Source of the DNA: Molanna angustata
Taxonomy: Eukaryota; Arthropoda; Insecta; Trichoptera; Molannidae
Length of the DNA stretch: 64,000 nucleotides
NCBI GenBank assembly: GCA_963576475.1
Contig: OY754978.1
Span: forward strand, 19,909,678 to 19,973,677
Direction: 5' to 3'
Below are positions 38,401 through 48,959 of this stretch, one piece after another. A program made the position numbers and the translations under genes. Under the pieces are notes generated by a model. That model worked only from the letters and a program-made list of their open reading frames with translations. It did no database searches and was not told the DNA's origin. The first letter of the stretch is position 1. The number at the start of each line of letters is the position of its first letter.

Positions 38401-38486
38401 TATCAACTCTGACGGACGACCTCTGAAGATTGACAATAAATAGTCGCAATTTCGCTTTAAAAGTCATAAGTCCCAAATCGTTTGCT
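32466..38486. other. AT-rich non-coding DNA
   Basis: No supported gene. It contains a minus-strand-oriented (AAAT)n tract with AT-rich tail-like sequence at about 34925-34990 (possible retroposon end), a perfect hairpin at 35108-35135, and a GC-richer stretch at 37010-37240 with no recognised product. Adjacent short frames at 33690-33881 and 33882-34070 have no similarity I know. Confidence 0.5.
35108..35135. repeat. perfect 12-bp hairpin
   Basis: AAACTTTTGTTA and TAACAAAAGTTT flank the loop CTAA; weaker pairing continues outwards (GATAACT / GGTTGATATC). No T tract follows it in a terminator-like arrangement. Function unknown. Confidence 0.85.
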
Positions 38487-38662
38487 TTGGTGGTGGCAGA
38501 GCGGTTAGCGCCCTGGGTTATTAATCCAGTAGTCGCGAGTTCGAATCCTCCCACGACCAATTTCGTTCATCTATAGCACAAGCAAATGCTTAATTTAGGG
38601 AATGTACTCGAAATCATATGTACGCGTTATAAGGACATATTCATTCAATTAAAAAAAAAACC
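38487..38662 (+). mobile_element. SINE-A copy 2
   Basis: The tRNA-like head (38487-38560) retains GGCAGAGCGGTTAGCGCCCT, anticodon stem CTGGG/TCCAG with loop TTATTAA (anticodon position ATT) and GTTCGAATCC. The acceptor is imperfect. The body TTTCGTTCATCTATAGCACA and the tail AAGGACATATTCATT are followed by an A tract at 38653-38662. It is more diverged than copy 1. Confidence 0.8.
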
Positions 38663-39109
38663 TCTAATATATTTCTAGTCAGCTGTATCATTAAACCTAT
38701 TTCTACCACACCCTTTTATTAACCTTCACTTTTCTGTACTGGAAATCGATTTTTTACTAACTTTCCGATCAGTTAAAGCTCTGAAATTTTCAGAATTTGT
38801 GTATTCCTGATGACAGATGCAGCTGTTTTCAGATTGATTATTTTCATATTATAAAACGCCCTTTGAAATCGTCTGTTTAAACTGTATATCAATCTCAATT
38901 TCAAAGCGAAAAAAACTTTGTGCTTAATTTTTATTTTTATGTTTTCATGTTTTTTTTGTAGTAACTAGGTACTTCAAATTTCATTTTTTTAAATATTAAT
39001 TAATGTTACTAGCGTCTAGCTTGTTAGATTTTTAAAATGTTAATAATGTACGTAGGTATATATTTTGCATGTGACTATAAATATGTAAGAATTTACGTAG
39101 TTTACTCCT
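38663..39109. other. AT-rich non-coding DNA
   Basis: Nothing recognised. Confidence 0.5.
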
Positions 39110-39310
39110 ATCCCATACCTACTCTTCTTCTTCTTCGTTTAGTAGACCTAGTTGGTCTGTTCTTTAGAAACTATGCCTCCTGGAATGACGAAGTCCAGCT
39201 ATCCTTCCATCTCTTGGGTGGTCTACCTACTCAAGTAACTTATTTAAAAGTAGCTGTAATAATTGTAATATTTGTACTTAACCATGTTTATTTTACAACT
39301 TATAAATAAA
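39110..39310 (-). pseudogene. possible RTE-type fragment
   Basis: On the - strand GRPPKRWKDSWTSSFQEA precedes a stop, resembling the GRPxxRWxDx(I/V) segment near the C-terminus of RTE-type LINEs. The + strand side carries ATAAATAAATAAAA at about 39300. The strand of the coding hint and the strand of the A-rich tail disagree, so two remnants may be mixed. The 90-codon + frame here is not convincing. Confidence 0.3.
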
Positions 39311-40344
39311 TAAAAAAATAATAAAAAGTATGTCGGTATACTTAAAGATATCATGAAATGCTGGTATAATCAATATTTTATATTTATCATAATATCTTAA
39401 CTCATTTGCATTACCGTATCTTTCCGCTCGTACATAAGGTTTTTTAGATTGTATTTTTTCCCCGCACGTTGGTACAAGTAAATTGTAATTTTTAATAGGA
39501 TTATTGGCTTCCTCTCAATTAAAACTAGTAATAAAAATATGTTTTATTATCTCCGATACACATGGTTATAATTATATTATTTTTTATTTATTTTTTTACC
39601 ATTGTATTAGGTATATGTTTTTTAATCTATCGGATCGAACCATCGAATTATAATGATTTAATTACAATAATTAAGATTTCATTAAATATTATGTTGCTTG
39701 ATCGGTGACTTTATCCAATATAGAAAGATTAATAATATGTAGGTATAACTACCTACTTTGTGTGTTCAATTTTATTTTAATAAATACCGGTTTTCATATA
39801 TAGGTAGGCACCTAACCGGTTAATGAGATCTAATAACTAATAATTACACGTGTTCTTTGAAATGAATGTTCCTGCGGATACTTGGCAAAATTATGTTAAT
39901 TTAGTCCATACGTGTATACCGTCCTGCCCTTGCTCTATTCTTTTATATTTTATTCGATCAGTTATTCTATATGATGAATCCATCTCAATATGTTAAGTTT
40001 AATTCTCTATAAAAACTTATCTATGCTTTATTATTTCCTTGAATTTCTGATTTCATACCATATTCAAGTACCTACCTATTTTACAATTTCTACACTACAA
40101 CTGGACAAATGCTGTATGTTCACATTAATGCTCATTGAAACAAGAACACTGCATTTTGTGTATAGACGTACATAGAACATTGGCTATTTTCGGACCTAAT
40201 TCGGACCTAAATCAGTGGGTATGTCACAACATTATCTCACCAGGATTAGATGAGAAAGAGTGATGTTATTTCTCTACAACAATTGAAAAGAGAGATTGCC
40301 AAAAACACAGGAATCAGACTGGGTGAAAATGTATTTGTCTTTAA
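39311..40344. other. AT-rich non-coding DNA
   Basis: No supported gene; TAGGTA words at about 39740 and 39800. The stretch 40200-40344 may be older sequence of the LINE that follows, but I could not align it. Confidence 0.45.
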
Positions 40345-41094
40345 TTTAAGTTCCTTTGGCTTGCCTCACCTCGCAGGCAACAATACATAAATAATGACCC
40401 CATTTTAATTCAAAATGTCGAAATTACTCCTTCTAACTGCGTAAAATTTCTTGGTATACATATCGACAGTGCACTCTCTATGGATAAACACATTTCTTCC
40501 ATAGTCAGACAAAGTTGTTACTTTCTCAGACAACTTAGACCTATTCGAAGGTGTCTCTCGACAAATGCTGCTAAGGTCCTTATAAATTCTTTAATAGTTT
40601 CCCGTGTAGATTATTGTAACGCCATATTAGCACACTTACCGCAATACCAAATCCATAGAATACAACTCATCCTCAATGCAGCAGCCCGTTATATTTACCA
40701 GATTGATCGTTTCTCGCATATCTCACCAACACTTCACAAACTTCATTGGCTGAAGAGCCCAGAACGTATAGAATTTAAAACATGTCTCCTTGTCTTTAAA
40801 GCACTCAATAGCATGGCCCCGGAATATATATCGGAACTTTGTGTTCCATTTTCACCTAACAATAAACAAAGTACGCTAAGATCAATGACCCAATCCAATA
40901 AAAAACTAGTAGAAACCAATCTCACAAATAAGCCAAAATACCTATATCGATCTTTTGGCGTTTCTGGGCCAAAGTCATGGAACAATCTTCCAATGGATAT
41001 AAGATGTGCCGAAAATATCAATGAATTCAAGAAGAAATTAAAAACTCATCTTTTCCGCAAGTCGTATCCAGATTGTCCTTCATCCGTTCAATAA
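40345..41094 (+). pseudogene. L2-type reverse transcriptase, C-terminal 249 residues
   Basis: The frame is open from a stop at 40342 to TAA at 41094; the first Met is at 40480, but homology starts earlier (NCVKFLGIHIDSALSMDKHI). Landmarks in order are FLGIHID (end of the reverse transcriptase palm/thumb), VNSLIVSRVDYCNAILAHLP-like text at residues 90-110, NAAARYIY, LHWLKSPERIEFKTCL, FKALNSMAP.YISEL, and the C-terminus GPKSWNNLPMDIR...FKKKLKTHLF. All are hallmarks of L2/CR1-group elements. The catalytic FADD box and the endonuclease are absent through 5' truncation, so it cannot be active. No internal stop exists in 249 codons, which fits a young insertion. Confidence 0.9.
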
Positions 41095-41430
41095 TATTAT
41101 GTGTACTAAATATTATGCCAGTTTACTTTGAATCGACTATTTTTTATAATTAATTTCATCTGGATTATGTAACAAGATTAATTTGTGATTTCTAGGTATT
41201 TTTTTTAAGTTTTATATTTCACCATTTTCAATGTGTTAGCTATAGGACTAATTTTAACTTAATTTTAACTGATTGTATTTTTTTAAGTTTTGTTTCACCA
41301 TTTTCAATGTGTTAGCTATAGGACTAATTTTAAATTATTTTTTGCAAACTGAAAGCGCCCTTGAGGTGACCACGGTTGTCACTAAACGGCGCTTTATAAA
41401 TTGTCCTTATTATTATTATTATTATTATTT
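40345..41430 (+). mobile_element. L2-type LINE, 5'-truncated (family L2-a)
   Basis: It comprises the coding end (40345-41094), a 3' untranslated region with an internal tandem duplication of about 80 bases (41200-41335), the terminal hairpin AGCGCC..GGCGCT with inner GTGAC/GTCAC (about 41353-41393), TTTATAAATTGTCC, and an (ATT)n tail at 41408-41430. A GCGC hairpin then TATAAAT followed by a short microsatellite is the classic L2-clade 3' end. The near-identical 3' end at 22092 indicates a recently active family. Confidence 0.85.
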
Positions 41431-44084
41431 AATTATTCTGCTTTCAATAGATCAGCGATCTGTGTTACAGGAGTCGTCAGACTTTTTCCTGGGATGAGAA
41501 TGTCCAACGCTCCCTCCATCGCTAGGTGGCCTTCCAGGTTTGGTGTCTAAAACAAGGAGTATTAATGAAATAAAAACTATAGTTTTGTCATATTTATATC
41601 TTGATGCATATTACTTTTCATGTCATTCGATGGTTGAATTGCTCTCATATGACATATTTTCATTTGTCGAATGCCCCCGAGGGAAAAACGATGCAAAATG
41701 TGATGCCGCGCATATAATGTGCGCGAGTATGTTGTGCCTTCAGCCTTTTTCTTCGCGAAATACACGAAATCTAACACCCGGGGCGCGATTGCATAAATCA
41801 CACTAGTTTCACTATGGAGCTACCGACATCTCGCGTGTGTACCGTTTCGAAAATACGAGACATGCAGAACAAGCGGGCTTGGATGTAATATTATATGGGA
41901 TGGTATATAGGAGACGTGGTGATATTACCCACAAGCCCCGGGCTTCAACTTGCCCGTTTCTATCAAATTATGTTGTAAGTAAAAGATGTACGTTTTATTC
42001 TTAGTGGAGACGTGAAACCGTTCCCTGGAACATTATTATTCCGTAATTGATTGCGGGCTAATATTACGTATGCACAAACCTATCTTCATACTTATATTTT
42101 AATTTATCTTAATAAAAAACACATTTCTTATACTTATGATTATATTGACTGACTGATGTTCAAACTTTCTGTGCTCCTAGTCTTAAACGAAATTAAACGC
42201 AAAATGTATTCAGTGAACATCAAAGCAGAATCAAGTCATATTGTATTGTAGGCTATGAAATTTGTATAAACTAGATTGACAGGATATGTAATTTTGCGAT
42301 ACGAAAACATTCTTACCATCACCAGAGTGTAATATAAAATTTAATATAAAGATTTTACAAAGTTTGTGTATATTATATGTTTATATTATTTCAAATAAGT
42401 TTATTCGGCTATTCAAGACTTTTTTAAAATTATAACAAATAATACTTAAATGATTTCAATATTAATATTTAATATTTTGGTACATTTGAGTACCTAATTC
42501 ACAGTTTTGACTCGTGAATATTAGCTTTCTTATTCCCTAAGTGTTCTCGAGGCAGTTTTCCTTAATTAATTACTAAAGTACTTTGAGAAAATTAATTGAT
42601 TGATTTTTCTCGATAATTCATACTTTGTCACTTGCAGCTCAGCGATACCGTATAGATCTAATTAAAATTTTATTAAGAGGCGATTAAAATTCCAAAAAAG
42701 AAATTGACTTATTTATTCCTTTTTCTGCTTTAATTTATTTAACAAGAATATATCTTTTCAAAGCATTTTATTACTTTTTAGTGACTATCTTATTTTTTAA
42801 TAACATATTACTGTTTACTCATCCAACTATTTCAATAATTCTTTATACTATGTATGTAAAGTGATAATTGTGTCAGATCTTAAAGAAAACTTAAGTGTGA
42901 TTCGAAATGGCTCTAAGGTAAGTTTACAATGGACATTTCGAAGTGCTAAACGTATTTTCAAATGTTTCTGAGTTTAGAACTACACGCGTATATTTTTGAA
43001 ACGATTTTCTAAAATAAATATATTTCTGCCAAGTATCACAGCTGTATTTTGAAAACATAAATCTTCGTTGACTTTTTTTTTATATATGACAATAAATTGT
43101 CACATGAAAATACATTCTTGCGAAATTGTGTCTTTAATTATTTTCAATCTTTTTTGGATAACCTTCAAAAAACTAATAGTTCAGAAAAATTCTATGTTTT
43201 TTCAGGCGTTTCACGTACGTAACAACCCGGATGATAAACATACCTACCTATTTTTTTTGTAATTCGGTTATGAAAATAAATATCATTTAACTACGTATTT
43301 TTCTCACTGATCTGATTTCAGTTTTTTATGTGGCTATCTCTCTCCACATAAGTATGTAATACGATTTTGTTTTCTTGTTCCAGGACAAAATAAAATGTAG
43401 AGAAAAAAAATGTTATGACTCTATATTTTAATTTTCCTTCATCGGAAGCTATTTCGTTCTACGAAGACAATATCTAAAGACTATAACGTATGATCTTTTT
43501 AGATGTTCGTCAAAATGCAGCTTAAGAATGTGTCCCTGTGTTTATTGTGTTTAAGAACGATGTGGTCAAATATACATAGGGTTCGATGTTGAAATTATTA
43601 AGACATGAGCCAAACGCAATTTATTCCCTCTGTTATTTAGATAAATATGAGATTTATTTGTATATGGTAAACGGAAAATGTCTATTTTCTGTTTTCCGAT
43701 AAATTATTCGTTTCTTCGGCGTGGAAGCTCGTACAATGCAACATGTTACAAGAAAAATGTATGCACTTGCACTTACTTGCATACACCATACTGAGGCGAT
43801 TATTCTCATGTAGATACCAGCAGTGTGGCGAGAAAGAATAAATATTTAGATTTCAAATGTTTAGTGTTTGCACACTGGTAACATTAAGATAAGAATAATA
43901 AGCAACATAGACAGGTGCTAAGTACGTGTTCGTGAGAAAATTGTACAGTTGATTAACACCATGGCAGATCGAAAAGTTCTAGGTTCGATTCAGCCCAATC
44001 AGAATGAGTCACATTCTTATTAAATTTAAATATCTTAATTTTTTTTTCGATTATTGATTGCTGATAAATATGGGTAAATAAGAT
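41431..44084. other. mostly AT-rich non-coding DNA
   Basis: No supported gene. A GC-richer stretch at 41440-41960 includes GGCCTTCCAGGTTTGGTG and two overlapping frames of 88 and 74 codons on opposite strands with no recognised product. The rest is AT-rich. Confidence 0.45.
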
Positions 44085-44280
44085 GGGTGAGTAGTAGTGA
44101 TGGGCATCGCACTGGATTAGTGATCCAGTGATGGAGAGTCCCACCCTGCGTCGACCGATTTCGTTTGTCTATATCTCAAGCATTTTGCTCTTAATCTACG
44201 GAATACCCGAGGGCTGTAGCTTTCTGAAATGAAATAAGTGAGTATGTACATTTTTTATAAGGTCATATTCATTCTTTAAA
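44085..44280 (+). mobile_element. SINE-A copy 3, decayed
   Basis: The anticodon arm (CTGGATTAGTGATCCAG) and acceptor end CGTCGACCGATTTCGTTTGT are visible, but the T arm has lost its GTTCGAATCC box. The body differs by an insertion of about 20 bases before GTATGTACATTTTTTATAAG and GTCATATTCATT. This is the oldest-looking copy with a head. Confidence 0.65.
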
Positions 44281-44358
44281 AATTTAAATTTTAAATTTAA
44301 ATTTTCTATCTCTAATTAGATACTATTTGGAATTATTTATTTCATTAAATAATTTGCA

Positions 44359-44814
44359 CAGGAGTTATGAATTCGCATTTTTTAGGTAATTTTTTATTGC
44401 AGATTATCAACTAGTATCACGCTGAGATTTCATTCTGAACGTTTCATCACAATGTATATGTGTGTGCTTCGTACGACGTGTTTATTCTGCTTCAACGATT
44501 GTTGACTAAAGTACTCATTCGATTCTTTTCAAAATCTAATGAGCTTCGACCCCAGTGTTCGACCTCATTTTTTTAATGTCAAATATTTCAAAGTGACCCC
44601 AAGCTCTGGAAACTTAAAATTTGATATTTTTATTTTCAAATTGCTGAAATGGCACATTACTTTCATTCAATGCCATTGATAATAAAATACCTAAATAAAT
44701 CAAAAATAATTTGACAAACTCATAAAAATGCCTGATACTTTCCATACAAAATTTGAATACTTTGTTGAGTGACTTGGTAGTGAGGAGTATGGAGTTGGCC
44801 ACAATCCACTTGTT
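44359..44814 (+). repeat. dispersed repeat family D, copy D
   Basis: It begins AGGAGTTATGAATTCGCA, continues TTATTGCAGATTATCAACTA, a short GT run, AGTGACCCCAAGCTC and CTTGGTAGTGAGGAGT, and ends GGCCACAATCCACTTG. Compared with B it has lost part of the CCCCATTAGATTTTGAA segment. It lies 80 bases downstream of a SINE-A copy. Confidence 0.7.
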
Positions 44815-47800
44815 TTTCAAAAGTATTAGTTACCTACTTGAATTCGTTAGCAGTTGTATATGAGTTTTTTTAGTTCAAATTGAAGCATTATTTTCGTATG
44901 TTTTGCACTTTTATCATTATTATTATAATTAGGTATGTCATTATTTTCTCGGACTATCACAGATATGCATATTATTTTTTCTGTAAATGTCGAAGAACCT
45001 TGACACTCCCGTAGTGATTCTACATTACCTGTCAAAACTTTTTATGGCGGCGTTGCATGCATGAACTTGACTTGGATGGTATCTGGTTTCGACAGGACTG
45101 TTCCACCTGCCATACGAGTAAAGAAACAATGGCGTTGTGGAAAAAAGTGACGAATACTTTCGGGAACAGACAACGACAATTGATATCATTGTATGGTTTC
45201 AAACCATTATGATTTTTTTCGATGTGGTCTTATGATATTAGATATATCTTTGCCAAGAAAACATAAATGAGAAAATTTGTGTCTTGATTTATTTTAAAAA
45301 TAATTATGTAGTTCTTTCTGTTTCAAACTTCATTTTACCCTAACAAGACTTGATATTAATTATTACGTATAAGGAAGTATTTCCCATGTTTACCCGATCA
45401 TTTTTTTTTGTAAGAAAAAATAAATTAAATTAACAGTATTAAGATATTTTCAGTTTTTTTCTTAGTGCATTATTATTCAAATTAAATTTCGCAAAAAAAT
45501 ATTAACTGCATCCTATTATTTTTTGTCCGAATGATTTCTGTTTCTGTTTTTTGCACTATTTAGGTATATGGATACATTTATGCACTATAATTTTTTATTA
45601 GGAAAGTAGGATTATCTTTTTTTGCCGTAATATAACGTATGTTTATTACCTAAATGCAATTTTAAAATTATACCGCATATTATTTTCAACTCAATAATAC
45701 GTCTTCATTTGAGGATTTGCATATATTATATGCAATTTCTTTTTATAGCGGTACAATATGTTGCGAATTTGAAATTTGTACCCTGTAATCGTGTCTTTTC
45801 AGCTTTGTTTTTGTACATTAGCCATTGCACATCGTAATAGACAATAATTAATAAAAATAAAATATATTAAGTATATATGTAATGTCTTTATATAACAGAA
45901 ATGTATGTCGTTTTTTAAAATATCATCATTAAAGATTTTTCAGACAAATTATATACGATCCATTTCTTATCACAGAATTTAGATTTTTCTTTAATCCTGA
46001 ATATAGGTCGTATAAAAAATATTTTTGTGATTTGACGCAAAGAAAACTTTGAAAACAATAAATGGCTTAAAAATTCCTTAACAATTATTTTATATTATTT
46101 TATTTTATATATACTAAACTCTAGTCAACATAGAATCGAAAGAAGACAAATGTCTTATATTTTCTTTACTATAACTCTCATCATTTGGAGAGGTTTTTAA
46201 ACTATTTCTTATACATAAACTGTTTTTAAGCTATAGTTAATAGGTATAGCTTAACCGGGTTTCTAAACTATTTCTTATACATAAACTGTTTTTAAGCTAT
46301 AGTTAATATAGCTTAACCGCACACTACTACGAGTTTTCACCGATTAAACAAGTTGAAAAATTATAGACATACTTGAATGAACATTTGCGAATAACCTGAG
46401 CAGGGTAAAAATACAGAAGCTGTTCTTGATGTTCAAATTTCCTGTGGTTTTAAAGTTTACTGACACCAGGATTCTGGCTCGCTTCGCTGCCCATTACAAT
46501 CAATGCTCAGAATTAGTTGGACAATTTGGAATTGTGTTCCAGATAAATCGATTAATTATTTAGAGATTTGTTCGTATCAAATCAGTCAAAGAGTAATTCG
46601 TTACATAATTATCGGTATATTGTCGTTTCCCTCCCACCATCATCGCCTTATGAACCGTCTCATATTTTGTTGATATTCCGCGTTTAATTTTTGTTGATTA
46701 TTAAAAACATCAATAATGGGAATGTTAACTGATTGATTGGTATTTTATTTATAAGTCATACTCTGTCGACCATCCCAAGCAACGAGAATATCCTCAAGCA
46801 AATTCGGTACATTAAAAGGTATACAAATACGACAAGAAAAATTGTCACAGCAATGGGGAAGAGGAGAGAATAAAAGGACACTGAAGAATATATTTAAAGA
46901 TTAATTAAGTGAACAAAATTTCTTTAGTTTTTCTTCTAAAAATAATCTATTTAAATAATTATTATTTATAAATCTATCGAAGTAGGTTAGCAAAATTCTA
47001 TTGTAAACACATACCTACTATAAAAGTATGAAGACATTTATATATCATTATTTATTTATGTCATGTACCTACAATAAATGTACAGTGGTTGGAGATGGAG
47101 TCTTAATTCATAGTTATTTATATTAATTTCTATGTATGTTCATTATAAATTTATTTAAAAGAAACATTAGACGATTATTGCAATATTATAAAATTCAAAT
47201 ATTGTAGATTTGTATAGTTATTCGGAGCCATTGAAGTCAATATCAAATCCTTAATTTTATAAATTTGCGGGCTCGTATAAAAAAGCCTATAAAATAAAAA
47301 TGAATTCTTTATTTCTCACAATAATAAAATTTACATACAACAAAAATTTATCAAAAATAAAATAGCAAAACAAAACATAAAAATAACACAAGTATTGTAC
47401 CTATGTGTAAAACTTATATTAACATACCTACCTACTTACTTTTCCTGTGGCTCTGGTACCTGTATCCTAAAAAAAAACTACTTGTACTTAAAAAAAACTT
47501 TTTATGTCTTGCCTGTATGTAGGTATTACAAAATCATTACTTGAAAGAAGTTAGCCCATCTACAGTGTAAATGACATCTATAAACATCATATTTGGATAC
47601 GATCTAATCATTTCATTTATATTGGTCTTCGATTTCTGCTTATATGTCGTTATTATGCGGATAAATTTAATTGAGATATAGAAAAATGTTTGCAAAGCGC
47701 TTTTCACCGCAATAAAACACCTATCGCATGACTTTGTTCAGATGTTCTTTGTTACTTCGTGGGTTTCTGAAATACGACCCCTCACAGCGTTGATTTGATA

Positions 47801-48302
47801 TTGGTCTTGTTAGTTTGATGTTACTTGACTACATACTTGTGATATCTCAGCAATTGTTTTGGTATTTTCTAAGGCTTCTGTTTTAGATTTGATTTCAAAT
47901 CAATATACATGGTCGTACAACAGATCATCTCGAGTGATTCTTTACATTAATTGGATTTGAATCGTCGGTATCGAAGATTGTTGACGTCGCCAAATCAATC
48001 AAATTTTGTAAGCAAAATTTGCCTTGTAACAAAAAAAAATATCTTTTTCACACAACTCTCATTTTTGGACACTTTTATTTAACTTCACCTGTCTGTCCGT
48101 ACTGGAGTTTTGCAATTGATTTTACTAACTTCCAGAATGTGTGTATCACCGATGACAATGCATGTTTCCACCTTGAAGCATTTGATTAAATTGAACAATT
48201 TTGTATTTCATACAAATTTATTGCAATTGTTTCAATACCATTTATTACTTTTTCACAATAGATTATGTATGTTCTGTATTTTGACGGATGATGGCATCAC
48301 CA
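44815..48302. other. AT-rich non-coding DNA
   Basis: No supported gene. It contains the tandem duplication at 46194-46319 and, at 47280-47400, an A/T-rich stretch that on - reads GAAATAAAGAATTCATTTTT and could be a transcript or retroposon 3' end. Confidence 0.5.
46194..46319 (+). repeat. 65-bp tandem duplication
   Basis: Two copies of a unit containing AAACTATTTCTTATACATAA and ACTGTTTTTAAGCTATAGTT begin near 46194 and 46260. The second lacks a 4-5 base GGTAT-like piece before AGCTTAACCG. Otherwise they are nearly identical. Confidence 0.85.
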
Positions 48303-48400
48303 CCAGAATGGTGGTGATGGGTTAGCACGCTGGGTTAGTAAACCAGAGGTCGTGAGTTCGAATCCTGTCACATCCAATATAGCTCTCCTATAGATTGCTT
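48303..48400 (+). mobile_element. SINE-A copy 4, partial
   Basis: GGGTTAGCACGCTGGGTTAG, TAAACCAGAGGTCGTGAGTT and CGAATCCTGTCACATCCAAT give the D arm edge, anticodon arm (AGT) and T arm. The acceptor stem and most of the body are diverged; CTCCTATAG still matches CACCTATAG. The overlapping 71-codon frame (48110-48325) is not a gene. Confidence 0.65.
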
Positions 48401-48744
48401 GATAGATATTTTGATAGATATTATGATACATTTGAACAATTTTGAATTTCACACAAAATTATTTTTGTTATTGTTTAAGAAGGTATCATTTATATCGTTT
48501 CTCAATAGATTGTGTATATTCTATAGGCATTTGAATTTATTTGCTGTATAAAACAACTGAGTTTGACATTGACAGTATGAATGTAAACGATCTACGGACT
48601 AACGTGAAATATTTTTTTTCTTCATTGGAACGTAAAGAAAATGTTGAAAGTGTGTGCTGATTTTTTTTTTTATATTTTTTTTCAACTTGGTTAGTTTGTA
48701 TATTGTTTGGCCTCGCATTCCTACATATTTCACAGGTATATTCC

Positions 48745-48770
48745 TGTTGTCATTTTTTTTTCAGGTAGGT
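48745..48770 (+). promoter_or_regulatory. weak second ratchet-like site
   Basis: CATTTTTTTTTCAG is followed directly by GTAGGT (48765). The tract is good, but GTAGGTGCCTAC is also one of the ubiquitous TAGGTA words here, so the downstream half may be coincidental. Confidence 0.2.
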
Positions 48771-48959
48771 GCCTACGTAAACATACAATTGGTCACATAT
48801 CACAAACATATTATCAAACTAATCCAAGAAAAATTCTCCATATCTTTATTTGACATCTTCAATAAACACAAAATTACGATTCATTTTGTGATTTCAATGT
48901 CTATAATGGAAATCAAAGACGTGAATATTGTTATATCTGACTATGGCAATGTCTTGTAG

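Noticed and set aside
41440..41580. Minus-strand frame with a GRPPSDGG-like segment suggesting a transposon protein
   Set aside because: Too short, and two phases look equally plausible; I could not tie it to a family.
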